From assembly GCF_050948215.1 (NCBI RefSeq), contig NC_135152.1:4312310-4376309 (forward strand): a stretch of DNA of 64,000 nucleotides, in the 5' to 3' direction. Position numbers and translations under genes: made by a program. Positions 33,426 to 47,216 of the stretch are shown in pieces (position 1 is the stretch's first letter; every line of letters begins with the position of its first letter). The notes under the pieces were generated by a model. The model did not search any database. It saw only the letters and a program-made list of their open reading frames with translations, and was not told the DNA's origin. The DNA is from Halictus rubicundus. Taxonomy: Eukaryota > Arthropoda > Insecta > Hymenoptera > Halictidae.

Positions 33426-36400
33426 GTGAGTACCAGTGAATCGTTCGCGGATTTCGTTTCATTCGTTTCATTCGTTTCGATCATTCGTGAACAGTTCGGC
33501 AAGTTGGTGAACAGTTCGGGGACTCGCGTGTGAACTCGCGGAATTTAGATCGGACATTTTTTCGGACCGTTTGCTGCACCATTCCGGCCAACATCTTCCG
33601 TTTAAATCGTCGAAATATATAACACGAAACCGAATTAGTTGATTAGCTGCTGAAGTACAATTTGCTTTCTCGATTGTTCAGTTTGATGCTGAACTGTTTT
33701 AGCATTGGAAGCACGCTATATTGTTTTTCGCATTATTATATATTATAATCTCTTCGATTGCGACAAGATTTTTGTTGGTTCAATTTCGCTTTTCGATTAG
33801 TCTTCTCTCTTTTTAAATGTTCAGATCAAAAGAATTTGGAAATTTTCGCCTTTGCGCACGGAGTGCGGCGTGTCAAACGGTTACAAAATGAGATTAATTA
33901 TTAAGTAGACCGTGGATTTTTATGTAAAATGAGAATTGTACGAAGCAGAAGTTAAACAAAAGTATATTTTCTTTTTGGATCGTCTTTTAAGACCTTTTAA
34001 GGTCGAAAATAAAATCATTTAATTGTTCTGGTGCCTTTCATTATCAAGTTATTCAACAATCAAGAGAAAACTGAATTCAATGCATTTTCTGGGCTCGTTT
34101 CTCGCATTTGCATTGAATGCTGGAAATCGTTTTAATATAAACTCAATTTGAGAAATTGCTTCAAACAGCGGATAATTACTGTGCTCTGGCAGCATGCGTT
34201 CGCGTAATATATGTACGTGCGACGAACGCGACTTCCTTTGTCTTTACAAAGAACGTTTCATTAAAGACTGTGAAAAGCTCTATAGAAAAAGAAACGAATT
34301 TCCATTTAATGTGGAAAAATCTAGATTCGAAAACTTGATAAACAAATTCGCGAAGTCTAGTATTTACGACGAGAGTCACGTGTTTCGTATCTGTGTATCG
34401 ATAGATAAATACTTCCGCGAAGCAGTAACGCACTGTAAAAAAAATCAAACACGGTGTTCGATCATTTTCAATTGAACACGATTTTATTCATCTTGAGGAT
34501 TTACAATTCCCTTCTTCCAATTCGATTAAATCTTCGGCAATTAGTCAGTGGGATTGGACGCGGTACAATTAACTAGCACAAAGTGAAAATTAAATTCCGA
34601 ACGGTGTAAAAACTCGTGTAAAGAGACCGCTTGTTATGCGAGACCATGTAACAACCGGATAAGCGATTATGCTAGCTAAATTTAGTCGAGAAAAAATTAG
34701 CGAGACTGTGTGTGGACTTTGCCTGACTGAAATACGGTGAATCCGCAAACATTTCTTCTGACAGATCAAATGCAGAAAATTGCATAAACTTAACAGTTTC
34801 TGTATAAAAAAAAATCAATCTTTTAACCTTTTCACCTTCTTACCTCGACTCTCCCTTTTGAGATTTTAATTTTTATTCCATAATTTCTAATCATAAATCC
34901 AGTTGGAAATTCAAGTGTCCTTTTCGAGGAAATACAAAAAGATTGCTAACAATTATGCTAATTTCGCAAATAGTAAATGTTGATAGGTGACCCGAGAAAA
35001 ATTTGTGATTGTAAAAAGTTGAGAACGTTCGATCACAAAGGCCGCACGAATTTTCGATTGTCGTAGACGACGGGAATTACATCTCGCGGGCGTTGCACAA
35101 GAATTCTAATAATCACCGCTAAGCGTCGGGATTATCATAATCACAGTGATTACGCTCGTCACCCGCGTGTCACGAGAGAAAATTCTCGACTTAGAGTGGC
35201 CCCGCCATACTTTCGCGGTCCTCGAGTAACCCTTTCCACTCCAAAATCGTCCTTAACGATCGATTCTTTTCGAGACCGGCTTGTGCAACGATCATCCTCG
35301 ATGACAGTCACGATTTAACGGCGCGATTTCTTTTTTTTTTCCGCTGCGTGCAATTTTTATTGTACCGTCGATCTACGTTGCAGCATCGCAGAATCTCAGA
35401 TAAAAAATCGATTATCTTTGAATCGCTATAACTTTCTGGAAAAGATATCGGACGATGATCTGCTTTTGCTCATGTTACAGGACGAAGCCTCTACTTTTTT
35501 TCTCCCTGGCATTGTTCTTGTTTTCTTTTTAATTTAGTATTAAAAAATGAGCGGAGAAGCGAAGACGACAATTTTCTCTCGAAAAAAGGGATACACAAAG
35601 TGCTATAAAAGCACAAAAGAAAAAATTGTACATCAAATTTTGTGATACCATTACAAAGAGGGGACTGCAATCTTCAAATCCATAGCGATTTAATATTTTC
35701 CCAAAATCGTTTTCATACTAGGAAACAAGTGAAACTTGAAAATGATCTTTTCTGCGAAAGTGCGGATTCAAACATCTCTACGAAGCTCGCAAAATTGTTT
35801 TCGCGATTAAAATTACCACTCTGAAGATCGAAATCTCCTCTTACCGAAACGGCATCGTAAACTTTAATGTACGATTTTTCCTCGCGATTTTATCGTAACT
35901 TCGAACGACAAAGTGTCACGGACTCTTCGCGATACACGCAAGCAGATCGTTGCCCGATCTTTTATCTCGAAGTTACCAGTGACACATCCATAATCGTTCA
36001 CGTAACACTTAATGGTTCCTTGATGCCGATGGTCAGTGTGCTCTTCATTTTTCCGAGAACCTATAGTTCAAGGTTACGCTCGATCTACGTCTGGCCGGAG
36101 TGTAGGTAAACTTTTCTGAAATTAGAAGTGAACCACACGCCTGGAATTCCGTTGAATGACACACTGAGAAATGCCATTTCCATTACCGGCTGAAATTTCG
36201 TCATGGTTTTGTTTGTACCTTGACTTGCTTTATCAGAGAATGAACCTGGGAGTGACAAGGGGAAATTGTGGTATTGGTAATACGAAATACCTGAGCGCGT
36301 AGTTCGGTAAACTGATTTGACCACGGAACCGGAAATCCGAGGCTAATGCATTGGAATTCGAGAATCAGGGACAAAGCCGTCGAGTCATTCTATTTTCTAT

Positions 36401-38577
36401 AAATTCCTTGCAGTGTCATGGAGCAATAGACAGAACTTTTAATCTATTATTTTTACATAATTAAAAATTAAATTCTTGTACCGAAACATACAATTTTTAA
36501 TTCAATTGTAACATCGTAAGATGTTAATCGAAAATGGGTTCTTTTGAATAATTATAATAAGAAGTACATATTTTTGCAATTGTTCATTCCTCGTGCTCGT
36601 GCTTCTTCTATCTTTGCAGACATAAAAATTAAGTTCTTCTGCTAAAATACTCATTTTTAAACTCAGCTTTCAGAAAGTAGGTGGGAACGTGTGCCTTCTC
36701 TGAATAATTTTAGTAAGAAGTAAATATTTTTGTAAAGTTTACACACCCTGATTTTTTTGCCATAAAATCCACAACCCACGGTATCGCAGTGTGTGCATCG
36801 GTATAGCCTTGCGCGGACACGGACGTCGCAGAAGTTTACATTGCAAATCTCATTTCTTAGCGAGGAGGTACCGCGAGTATCCCCCCTCGATCTCTCGGTG
36901 ATTTGAATGCGCGCATGTTTCGCGGTTCGCGGAAACAGGATAATAAACGTGACGACACGGAACGATCCACCGGCGGACCTTGCCGATCGAGGCTCGATCC
37001 GCGAATTCCGAATTGCCTATTATCTTCTCCAGCATTAAATTAAACATCTCTGACGATCTTCTTCGAGTCTCGTTCAATCTCCTCCGTTCGATTTCCCATT
37101 AGGACACTGCTCTTCTGTTGCCAAATTCTTGTATTGCGAAAATAACAAATTACAGCAAGTTGTCAGGAAAATAATCGCTGAATTCAATTGTACAGAAAAG
37201 AACAATGTTCAGGGAACGAACAAACATTTTTAAGGAACAAATGTTCTTCCGAAAAATGTGTAAGAGTTAAATGTTGAATCGGAGTGTACATTGTTTTTGC
37301 AAATCTGACATGAAGATTAAACTCTTATATTCGTGGTACTCGTTTGAAAATCGTTTATTATTTATCATTGCTCCTCAATTGATCAATTGTTTCTATATTT
37401 TCTTGTTGCTGAATAGATCCCATAAAATTCTTTTTTGAAACTGCACCGAGCAACCGATCGCCTAATCACTAGGCTTCGGATTTTATTTATTTACGGACAA
37501 AGTGAATACCGGAGACACAAAATCGTGAAAGTGCCAAAAGATTTCAAGAATTCCATTGTGCCATTTATAACATGTTGAAATCATTAAGAAGTCGTTGTTC
37601 AGGCAGCTCCCGTTTCTCGAAATCGATGTACAAAGTGCTTATTTTGCATAAAAATCCGCAGTCTATTAATTGTTATAATAAACCCGCCGCGACCATATAA
37701 TTGTACATCAAAACAAGAAAAAGGTTAGAGGTCGTACAAGAGTCCCGCGAGAAACGATCAAGCGAAAAAGCTTTTGCAAAAAGATCCCTAATGGTTCCCG
37801 CAAGGTAAATTAATTGCCACTGCAATGTTCCGTTAAACGTGTTATTAACGACGATAACTTCGAATCTCCAGCTCGACGATGTAACCTAGCTAATTAGAAC
37901 AGTAAAAAGTTGATGTTCGATGGCACTAATTCTACGACAAGCACCGGGGTCGAACATCTGCGGCGCGTGCGCGCGGGCGTGTGTGTCTATGTTCTAAAAA
38001 ACACACGATGCACCGTGGACATTTACGCACACGCAATCTCTCCGGTGAATATTCATAATCATGGTTCACTATTCGCATACTCGGGTCTACGATGCGCCAT
38101 GTACCAACGTGGCAGATATCTTGACATTGACATTAGACGCGAATAAGTCTTGACCAAGCGAGTACGATTAGGTACTCAACCTTTTCTCGATGACCAACGG
38201 CTCTGTCGTTTACGTTATTACAGTATACACAGAAACGCCGTTGCATAAAACGCTAATGTTATTCTATTGCCTAACCGTCTATATTTAAAACTATACTATA
38301 TTTGAAAGCGTTTCCGTTTTTACGCGCGAATGAATGGTCAACGTGTTTGTCGAATCTATGCTCTTCAATCTCTTCGACCGATACGCGCATTCATGGCTGT
38401 TATCGTGCTGCAAAATGTGAGGACAAGTGTATATACATAGAAATTATTAGTATCATCCGTCTGTTTTTATTGCGAGTTTTTTCCGCATTATATAGCACTT
38501 TTTGTACGATCTATGAAAATAAGAGTCTGTACCTATAGTCGTAGATTGGGTGTTAATATTCGATCATTTAGAGCAGA

Positions 38578-38800
38578 GCTGTTCAGCGTCTGCCCGTACG
38601 GGCAGCGATTTTCTTGCCCTGGGCATACACAGAACGGCGGGCACGAAGCCACGCTCCTGCGGGCAAGGCTGCGTATGTATGTCACATGCATTTTCACAGC
38701 TACGTGGGCAGCTACGGCTGGGCTATATATAGTTGTGCCCGTAGTTGTGCACCTTGCTGTGCCCTTATTTGTGCCCACGGGCATCGGCAGAGTGAAATTA
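38578..38800. repeat. GGGCA/TGCCC-rich element with inverted ends
   Basis: Starts with TCTGCCCGTACGGGCAGCG and ends with GTGCCCACGGGCATCGGCAG. Between them at least eight further GGGCA or TGCCC words occur in both orientations (for example GGCGGGCACG, TTGTGCCCGTAG, GCTGTGCCC). The inverted ends and internal hairpins suggest a small non-autonomous transposable element. Confidence 0.5.
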
Positions 38801-41800
38801 TATTTGCCATCAGCACAGAATTTTTTATCATGCCAAATTATGGTTATGACAATTTGGGATCGTAGAAAAATTTAAATGATTGAAGGCAGAGCGACAGTTG
38901 GCTCCTGTGTCTCGCGAACGACACAGAAAATTTTCGTTCCGCATATTGTGCGAACTAACAAAGGAAAAATTCATGAATTCTGGAAAAGTTAATTTACGTT
39001 AATATAAACGCTTTCGTGTTAAAAATTTATGAGCGGTAATTATCAATTGTTCGGTGGCCCAATGCAATTGTGCCCGGTGTAATTTTATAATTGATTTCGC
39101 GAATAAAAAATCGAGGTTTCCGGAAACATCGGCGCAAAATCAACGAACACAGGACGATACTGTCCAAACAAGCACTAACGTCAGAAAAGTGGAAAGGCAA
39201 AGGAAAAACTCGTTCCCCAACGAAGCATCAACGATCAAGATATCCAGTAGAGCCTAACTCCTTCAAATATTGTTTCTTTGCACAATTTCCTCGTTGAACT
39301 TTGAGCCCGTGGACGCAATACCGTCGACGCTTTACGATCCACTTCCGGGCATTTTTCCTTTCCCTGTACGGTTAACACCGTTTGCGGATAATTAATCGAC
39401 GCGTTCCCTTTCGTCGAAGTTCATTGTATCGATTTGCGAGATCGTTACGCGAGATCAACATTGAACACGGGACAGAAAAATTTGTGCCGAATTCCGCATT
39501 TTTGTATTAGTTCGTAGGGCGAAGTTCAATTTACTCATCTCTGTGCATGTATTTTTCATTATTTTAATCGTCTTTGTCGATTCGGAAATGGGAAAAGGCG
39601 AGCTTATTAAAAAATTTAGAAAAATATCAGCGTAATTTTGCAATACACTAGCGTGAAGAGTACAGTTTCCTCTATCGAACAGCACATTTTAATCTCTCGC
39701 CCAAGCATTCGGCATTGAACCGATTTAGCGTACTGTTTTGACGGCACCGACGATTTCGAAAGTGTGGCCGAGCATGATCGAGGGCTGACCATAATCAAGC
39801 GAAACGAGTTCCTTCCCAGAAAAAATCCTAGCCATTGGATCTCGTAATCGTGTTTGCTCTTCCGCGGCTCTGAATAGGAATTCCACGAGCGTTTCGGAGA
39901 TCAATGCCTTCGATTTTTCTTCGAACCGGTCGCCGATGTGCGATCGAATCTCGAGTCGTTTCACCTGTTCGCTATAGTAACAGCAGTATCGGTTGTCAAC
40001 ACTGCTGTTTCGTCTACGCCTGTCGTTCGATACCCAACCGGATCTTTGCGGTGCTCGAAGACGCTACGCGTCTTTTGCGGCGCGCGAAATTTACGATTTC
40101 ATTTTGCAATCCGTCGCTCATCCGCTGATCGGAATAGAAACAGCCGATCGGTTCTGAACCCGGTGATTTAATATCGCCTGGAACGTGACTCCTCACGGTG
40201 TCCTTTGTTTCGCAAGCTGCCAACTCGCGAACATCGTGTTTGCGAATTCTGTTCGCATCTCCGCGACTCGCGCTGTCCAGAATAAGAAGAATCATTTTTT
40301 TTTTTCAACTCCGCTGGAATTTCTGATTTAATAACCTCTGCAGTAGCGGACAAAGCACTCCGGTGAATCCGGTTATGCTGAAATTGTTGCGTATGTTTTC
40401 CTCGAACGGCTCGAAAAACCCGAATTTTGGGAATAGTTTCCGTGTACCTAACTCTGGTAATAATTGTCTGCGTTGATTCAACTGTTTGAGGATCTATTGT
40501 TTTAAACAAAAATTCAGCCATTGCTCGTTAACGAAGTCGATGCATTACTTCTGGCTGATTAAAATGATCGAAGCGATTGAAATAATTGAAGAAAGAAAGA
40601 AATTTCTACTTAAAAATTAATACGATCGTTGATTCCTTCTTTTTTTATTCCTATTTCTATTTGGTTCGTGTCGCCTGACATAAAAGTCCGCACTCTGCTA
40701 ACGGTTGACAGAGCTGAAGAAGTCCGGCGAATTCTAAAGAAGTCGAACGTTTGCTCAACTTCTAAGATGTCTAAAGAGGTGTAATGATTGCGTTTATCTT
40801 GCCGTACAAGTCCAAATAAGTCTAATTAGTTTGTCATACATACACCTCATAGGAGTGTAATAATTGCGGTTTACTTTAGCATTTAACCTCCCGCAAGAAT
40901 TTTACGCTGCTTGCGACACCAGAGCCTGATAAACTAGAAATACCTAAGCGATTACTATCCGTAAATCTATCGAGCAGAAATTCGAGATTAAAATCGATTT
41001 AAAAATCTCGAAACCGTCGAGACCGATAGAAGGGAGCAGAATTCCGGTTTGCGAGAATGTTAAAGTTTCCATGAAATGGTGGTGCGAGGGCGTGGAAACG
41101 AGGACCGTGCCCGATCGTGGATCGTTAGAAACAGACTCGCCGTCGTAATCGGCAAAGGTCGTTCTATCAACCGGTTTTACACAAGCACGCGTTAGATCAC
41201 GCAGAAAATAAACAGCCTAATCGAACAGAATTCCTGTTCGGGAATCGATCAACAACCTTGGTCCGCTTCGGGTCCGAGCCGATTCTTGTTCGCTGCTATC
41301 GATGAAAGGGAAAAGAGGTCTGCGGATCGAGCATTGACGTTGTGGATCGCGTAGATCCTCCGAGACATCGTCAAGAATCGGCGAACTATTGATTCCAGCA
41401 AACAAAATAGTCGCTTTATTCTATTTCTCGCAAAACACAACTTAGAAAGGCAGAGAGAAGAAATTTGTAGCACAATAAAAAGAAAGAATAACCTCGGAGA
41501 CAAGATATGAAATTACGAAAAAGATCGGTGAATCGATAGCCGCTGAAATGTGTGAATCTCAGCGCAACGACCGGATACCCTTGGAGATCACCGAACAGTG
41601 ATAAATTGTCACCGTATATTAATTTATTGGGAGTCGATATAGTGTCCGGCATTGAGCCTGTACTCGGGAATACCGATGACTGTTCTCGGTTCCGGGGAAT
41701 GGACACACAATTTTGCAAGGATACAGAGATCTCTCCGACCGAAAAGAGGAAAACGTAGGATCGCTCAAATCTGTAAAGTCAACGTGTAACCATTCGGACC

Positions 41801-42615
41801 GATGTAAATCACGGGCTGAGGCCCCGTAGAGCAATTTGCATGGTCAATCATCGGCTGCGTTCAAGGCTGGAAAATATCTCTGCGACGGGAAGAGCCGCGT
41901 TTCGTTCGAGCAGCCGCCGCCACCGGCAAAATTGAAAGCATTATCGTTTGATGTTCGTGTTATGCGATCGTCGAAACCTGTTCGCCAGTCAATTTCAATC
42001 CACAGGCAATTCGTACAAAGATTCTTGCGATTTTCTTCGAGCACGCGAGAGTTCTTGTCTGAGCACCGATCCATAAACATTATTCGTGTTGCGGTATAAA
42101 CTACGATATTATAGTATTCGTTCGAATGTTGCAAATAATAGAACGGATCTGCGGGAAATTTGGTCGAACAATGTCAATTTTATTGAATAGAAGCACGACA
42201 GAAATTTTGTTAGATGAGTGTTTTAAGGGCTTCGGAAGTTAACAAATTGTTGATGGTTGTTAGGTTGACGTTTGCTTGTACTTCATGAATTTGCGAATGT
42301 TAAGAGTGCATAAGGATCCAGTTATTACCTTCGACGTTTCCGTTTGCCAACGCGACAGTGTTTTTCCGCTTCGCGGTTGCCGATTGCGTCGCCTTAACCC
42401 GTTAGGCATCAATGTTACAACATTTTCGAGATTTTTTATAGCCGATTCACGCGAATTCCGTCTTACAGTGGCAGGAATGCATGCAGAAGATCGTTCCCGG
42501 GAATTTCTTAATTGTCTTTTCATTGTCACTCCTACTATTTAAATGCCACAGTTTTACCAGCTTTGTGAGGAACAAAGATTACTATTCAGACTGCATTAAA
42601 AATCGCTAAAACGAT

Positions 42616-42960
42616 GAATCGTTCACTACAAAAGATCGCGTAGTACCGCAACTTTTCTCAAACAAAAAAAAAACATTATTCAACTGTATTTGCAATAAAT
42701 CATTCTTCACCACATTCCCATTACCATTCCTTTCCCACTAAAATGCAGAATCCTTCACTGACAAAAATCGCGTAGCTCTACCGCAATTTTTCGCAAAAAA
42801 TCATTATTCAGTTGCATTTGCGATAAATCATTTTCTAACCACATTTCCATTGACACTTCTTTTTCCCCCTCGCGTTGCCCACCCTCTAATAAATCCTGCA
42901 AAGGACGAAGAATCTTTTACCACAATAGATCGTATAGCTTTATCGCCATGTTTCGCTAAA
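42616..42960. repeat. Three-copy diverged tandem repeat, about 130-160 bp unit
   Basis: Unit starts at about 42616, 42748 and 42910, each beginning GAATC(G/C/T)TT followed by CAC or CCAC, AAAA(G/A)ATCGCGTAG (ATCGTATAG in copy 3) and a TACCGC-like stretch. Copies 1 and 2 continue with CATTATTCA(A/G)(C/T)TG and GCAATAAATCATT/GCGATAAATCATT. Non-coding. Confidence 0.65.
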
Positions 42961-43848
42961 CTTGCTTGATACGATCGCAACTGCATCAAGTCTGCATCGC
43001 GAATCTTCTTGTTTGTTTACCAATCCGATCAACAGGTCGACTCCCTGCGTCGGCACGTGATTCCATCGATCGTAGAGCTCTGCGATCGACGAGGTTTTCG
43101 CAAGCGGCTTCGTCACGTGTTTACGCGCGCAAAACGCCGCGCCGCTGCGCCGTCGAACTAATTCGCCGCGCTGCCGATCCAATACACCTGTCCAAAGATC
43201 GACAGATCGCGACGTTGATGAGGGACGTGTGCGTGTCACCGTTGCCGTGTAATTTCGATGGGTCCGTGGAAACTCTAAACAGGGGAATATCTGACCGCAT
43301 TCGATACCTACACGGTAATCGCGTCACTGTCCTCGCACGCAGTACGTTTCAGAAAATCCCAGTGAAAGGACAGCCGCGACGGAACCTTTCACTGCCGACA
43401 TATGCGGATCTATAGATCCTCGGACCTCGATTCCCTCCTTCTCGACCAATCTCAAACCATACCAAATCCATCCGAGATGTCCCTTAGCTTCCATAGTATT
43501 TCTAGGGTAGCCCTGCCTCTGGGGTAGCTAAGTTTGTTCATTGTATCCGGCGTAACTTCTCCGGAAAAAATTGCAGTATTCCTAACATATTTATTGTTTA
43601 CGAAATAGTTAAATTATTCAGTCTACCAAGTATGCTTCTTTCGAAGATGTACAGTGTTTTTAGATTACTTACTGTCCCTAGATTCAGGTACCGAACACGA
43701 TCGAATCCGAAGCCATTACAAGTAACAGAAAACGAGTACACAGCATCATTTCTGTATTTTAATCACAAATGCAAAAAGACCGTCGCCTAAATGAAACGTA
43801 TCTTGCTGCAATAACAATATTAACGAGCATGACTTTCGGGCATTTCAG

Positions 43849-46800
43849 ATGGCGCAGGTTGTGCAGAGAATATACGATGGCTACCGAGACCTGATGGACA
43901 ACAAGAGCGACCCTAGGGTGAACGACTGGGCCATGATGAGCAGCCCGTTCCCCACATTAGCGATCGTGATGAGTTATGTCTACTTCGTGAAGGTGCTCGG
44001 TCCAAAACTGATGGAGAATCGCAAACCCTTCGATCTCAGGAGAGTCATGATCTTCTACAACCTCTTCCAAGTGATATTCTCCACGTGGCTGTTCCACGAG
44101 GTAATTGACCTATCCAACGCGAGTTCAACGCCTTCACCACGACAACCAGATCCTAACGAATAAAGCTATGTCCACACGGGAGCAACATCCAGCAACTTTT
44201 TGCCACCCCCTTTTACCTTCTTCTTCCTTTATTAAGAAAAGCAGAAGGCGACAAAAAGTTGCTCGACGTTGCTTCAGTGTGCACACAGCTTAACCTTCGC
44301 TTTAACAGTGGAAGTTTCAAGTGTTTCACTACTTTACCGACCGGGACCCGAACAGTAGGATTTTTGGTCGTTTTACTGTACCAAAAGGAAGCTAACAAAT
44401 TTCGTTTCTCATTATAATCTGAAACCAAATTCTTAAACAACATTACTGCAAGTAACTTGTTGGTTCGCGATTGAAATTGTTGCTGTTGAAGGATCCGCTA
44501 AAAATTCTTTAGCCAGACCGTGGGCTTTTAAAAAAAGAAATAATCGTCAATGGTGTTCATTTACGATTGAAATTTTGAAGCTGAGAAGTTACTCGAAAAT
44601 GACTGTCATAAGACAAATGCCACCAAAGAGGTGAACGAAGCGAAACATTTAACACTTTGACTGCCAAACGAGAAACCTCAAACATTCCATAAAATCAAAG
44701 TAAGTTATTTAATGAAATAAAAATTGAAAAAAAATGAAATGTATGATATTGAGTAGTCCTCCAGCTTTCTTGAGTTTGACAGATCCTAATCAAATTAGGC
44801 ACAATGTATATATTAACGTAAAAATTCATTTTAAAACCTGGACAAATAATTCCGTCACCCACATATGAGTGACATGGCAGTCAACGTGTTAAAAGAGGGA
44901 GACGGCAACGTGAAGCGACAAATATTTGCTCGATGTTGCTTCAGTGTGGACGCAGCTTAACATAAACGCGTTCCTCTCGACGACCAGATCTTAATGAATA
45001 GAAGAGCATAAAAGTCTTTCCACGGGATTCACGATGCGTCGTTTTCCTTGATTGCAGTCGGTGGTATCCGGATGGGGAGGTCATTACTCGTTCCGTTGCC
45101 AACCGGTTGACTACTCGGACAACCCGCTGGCGATGCGGATGGCACGCGGATGCTGGTGGTACTATTTCTCGAAGTTCACCGAGTTCTTCGATACCATCTT
45201 CTTCGTCCTGAGGAAGAAGAACGATCACATTTCGACTCTGCACGTGATCCATCACGGCTGCATGCCCATGTCCGTGTGGTTCGGCGTCAAGTTCACGCCT
45301 GGTAAGCATCCGCCCTTGATCCTCGATCCCCGATGTCTTCGCTCGTGACAACTTTAAGTGATCCATGTGGTTGGCTTGGATCCTGTTGCGATTCTCATTG
45401 GAACAGAAGCTTAACCACTGTTTCAAGTTATCGAGAATTAGTGTCAAAGCTGTCGACTGATGTCTTGCTCTTCATTTGAGGATCCTTGATCCTTGATAAG
45501 ATGGAGTTGCACAGTATTGAGTTAGTAAAGCGACTGGGCCGTTATGTCTTCCGCAAAATGGCGGCGACATTGTTATACAATGCTTTCTATTCGACCCAGT
45601 ATGGCATGTCATGCCATAGACGACGTAAGCGAGTGTTCCTTGGTTTCCAGAGTATACTACAATGCTCTTTCCTGGATCAAAGTCGAAAATCGGTGACCTT
45701 GCGTAAATCCATGGATACGCGAGACGATCGGCCTTCATTGCACATGAAAGCGGTTTCATGGTAATCGACTTAGGACAGATTCCGCCGCCTCTGCTCGTCT
45801 GCAGGAATCACGGTCTCCTTCGAATTATTTAAATATTAACAGTCCGCGCGCTACGAGGAAACATAATCCCCCACTACTTAACCGTCCATTCTGGACGACG
45901 TTAATCACCGAGGTATTTCCATGATAATTTGATCCATTGAGAGAGCGGTAAAAAAATTATTATACGGTCCCCACGCCTCGAACAGGCGGCTTCCTGGTTT
46001 CTTTCAGTCAATCGATACGCGTATTGTAATCGTTACGGAATACCGTGCGCTACCTCGGTGTAAGTTAGACGACTACCGGTTCGGATCAGGTTTCTCGGAA
46101 GATTTTCTCGTTTTTACTTCTGCCCCGAGATTATGCCAGAAACTCATCATCGAACCGGCAAGATTCAAGTGAACATTTGTACTATCCTGATCGAACGAAA
46201 ACGACGACAGAATTGATTCACCGGTATTCACTCGCTTTTTGTCGCTCTAAATCTATTTATCTACCGAGATGAGAGATCCACCTTCTTCAGATCTATCTTG
46301 GTCAATCGCTACAGAATCCTAAAATCGCTTTGTCGCTTTACTTCGTACGCAATCTTTCAAATATCGAAGACCTAGCGATTCAGGGGCCCAGCAACTTGCA
46401 ATGCAAAGCTACCGGTATACAATGCTACGGGATCAATTCTGTTTTACTTGGTTTCTACTTGTCAATTGCTAAAAGATCTCTGAAATGGTTGCTGCACTTC
46501 CACAAAAGGTGTTTCAGACTCGGGAATCATAGAGGACCTAGCGCAATTTTTAGTATAATAGAGCAACCGGCGTTCAAAGCTAACTACAGAGTCTCTAAAA
46601 GAGTTGCTCCATGTTCATCCGCAAAAGCTCCGTTAGACTTGAAGAACCTAACCACGGAAAACATCCAAAGCCACTCAATCCTCCTCGCGGTACTCTTTCG
46701 CTCACACGGTTCTTCTGGTTCGCAGGCGGTCACTCGTCGTTCTTCGGTCTGCTGAACACGTTCGTGCACATCGTGATGTACTCGTACTACTTGTTGGCTG

Positions 46801-47216
46801 CTCTCGGGCCCGGGATCCAACCTTACCTGTGGTGGAAGCGTTACCTGACCGGTCTGCAGATGGTGCAGTTCGTGTTGGTGATGGTCCACGCGTTCCAGTT
46901 GCTCTTCATCGACTGCAACTACCCGAAGGCGTTCGTCTGGTGGATCGGCATGCATGCTGTTATGTTCTACTTCCTGTTCCGCAACTTCTACGTCTCCTCG
47001 TACAAGAAGAAGAAGCCGCGGCGGCAGCAATCGTTGAAGAAGAACGACGACGAGCCTGAGCAGCAGAAGAAGGAGTCGTCGACGACGGCGATGCGAGTCG
47101 ACTCCAACGAAAATGGCGCGATCTACGCGAACCAGTACAAGATGGCGACCGGGTACATCTCGGACAGCGGGTTGAGGAACCGTGTGTTCATCGACAACCG
47201 GGGCTTCAAGAAATGA
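43849..47216 (+). CDS. Very-long-chain fatty acid elongase (ELOVL), complete
   Basis: A condensing enzyme of microsomal fatty acid elongation, a multi-pass ER membrane protein. Three coding exons (43849-44100, 45058-45301, 46726-47216) join in phase to 328 aa. The start Met (MAQVVQRIYDGY) sits directly behind an acceptor, so the 5' UTR is on another exon. Motifs: K123xxE126, the catalytic HxxHH at 146-150 (HVIHH), HxxMYxYY at 180-187 (HIVMYSYY) and TGLQMVQF at 207-214. The tail from about 265 is long, hydrophilic and lysine-rich (YKKKKPRRQQ) and ends NRGFKK, so it lacks a canonical KKxx but keeps basic residues. The introns (957 and 1424 bp) hold only chance frames and one degenerate dispersed motif at 44511-44545. 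It is closest in style to the insect AAEL008004/ELOVL1-7 group; the paralog and substrate length cannot be fixed here. Confidence 0.96.

Larger units (their letters stand above)
33426..43848 (+). other. Presumed first intron of the second ELOVL gene
   Basis: AT-rich DNA without convincing exons. Copies of the dispersed motif lie at 33905-33940 (+), 36757-36780 (-), 37640-37670 (-) and 40679-40700 (-). It also holds the GGGC-rich element at 38578-38800, tandem repeats at 42616-42960 and a coding-like but frame-broken minus-strand stretch at 39725-40521 (see findings). GC-rich patches at 39.7-41.9 and 42.9-43.4 kb are open in several frames on both strands. Confidence 0.45.
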
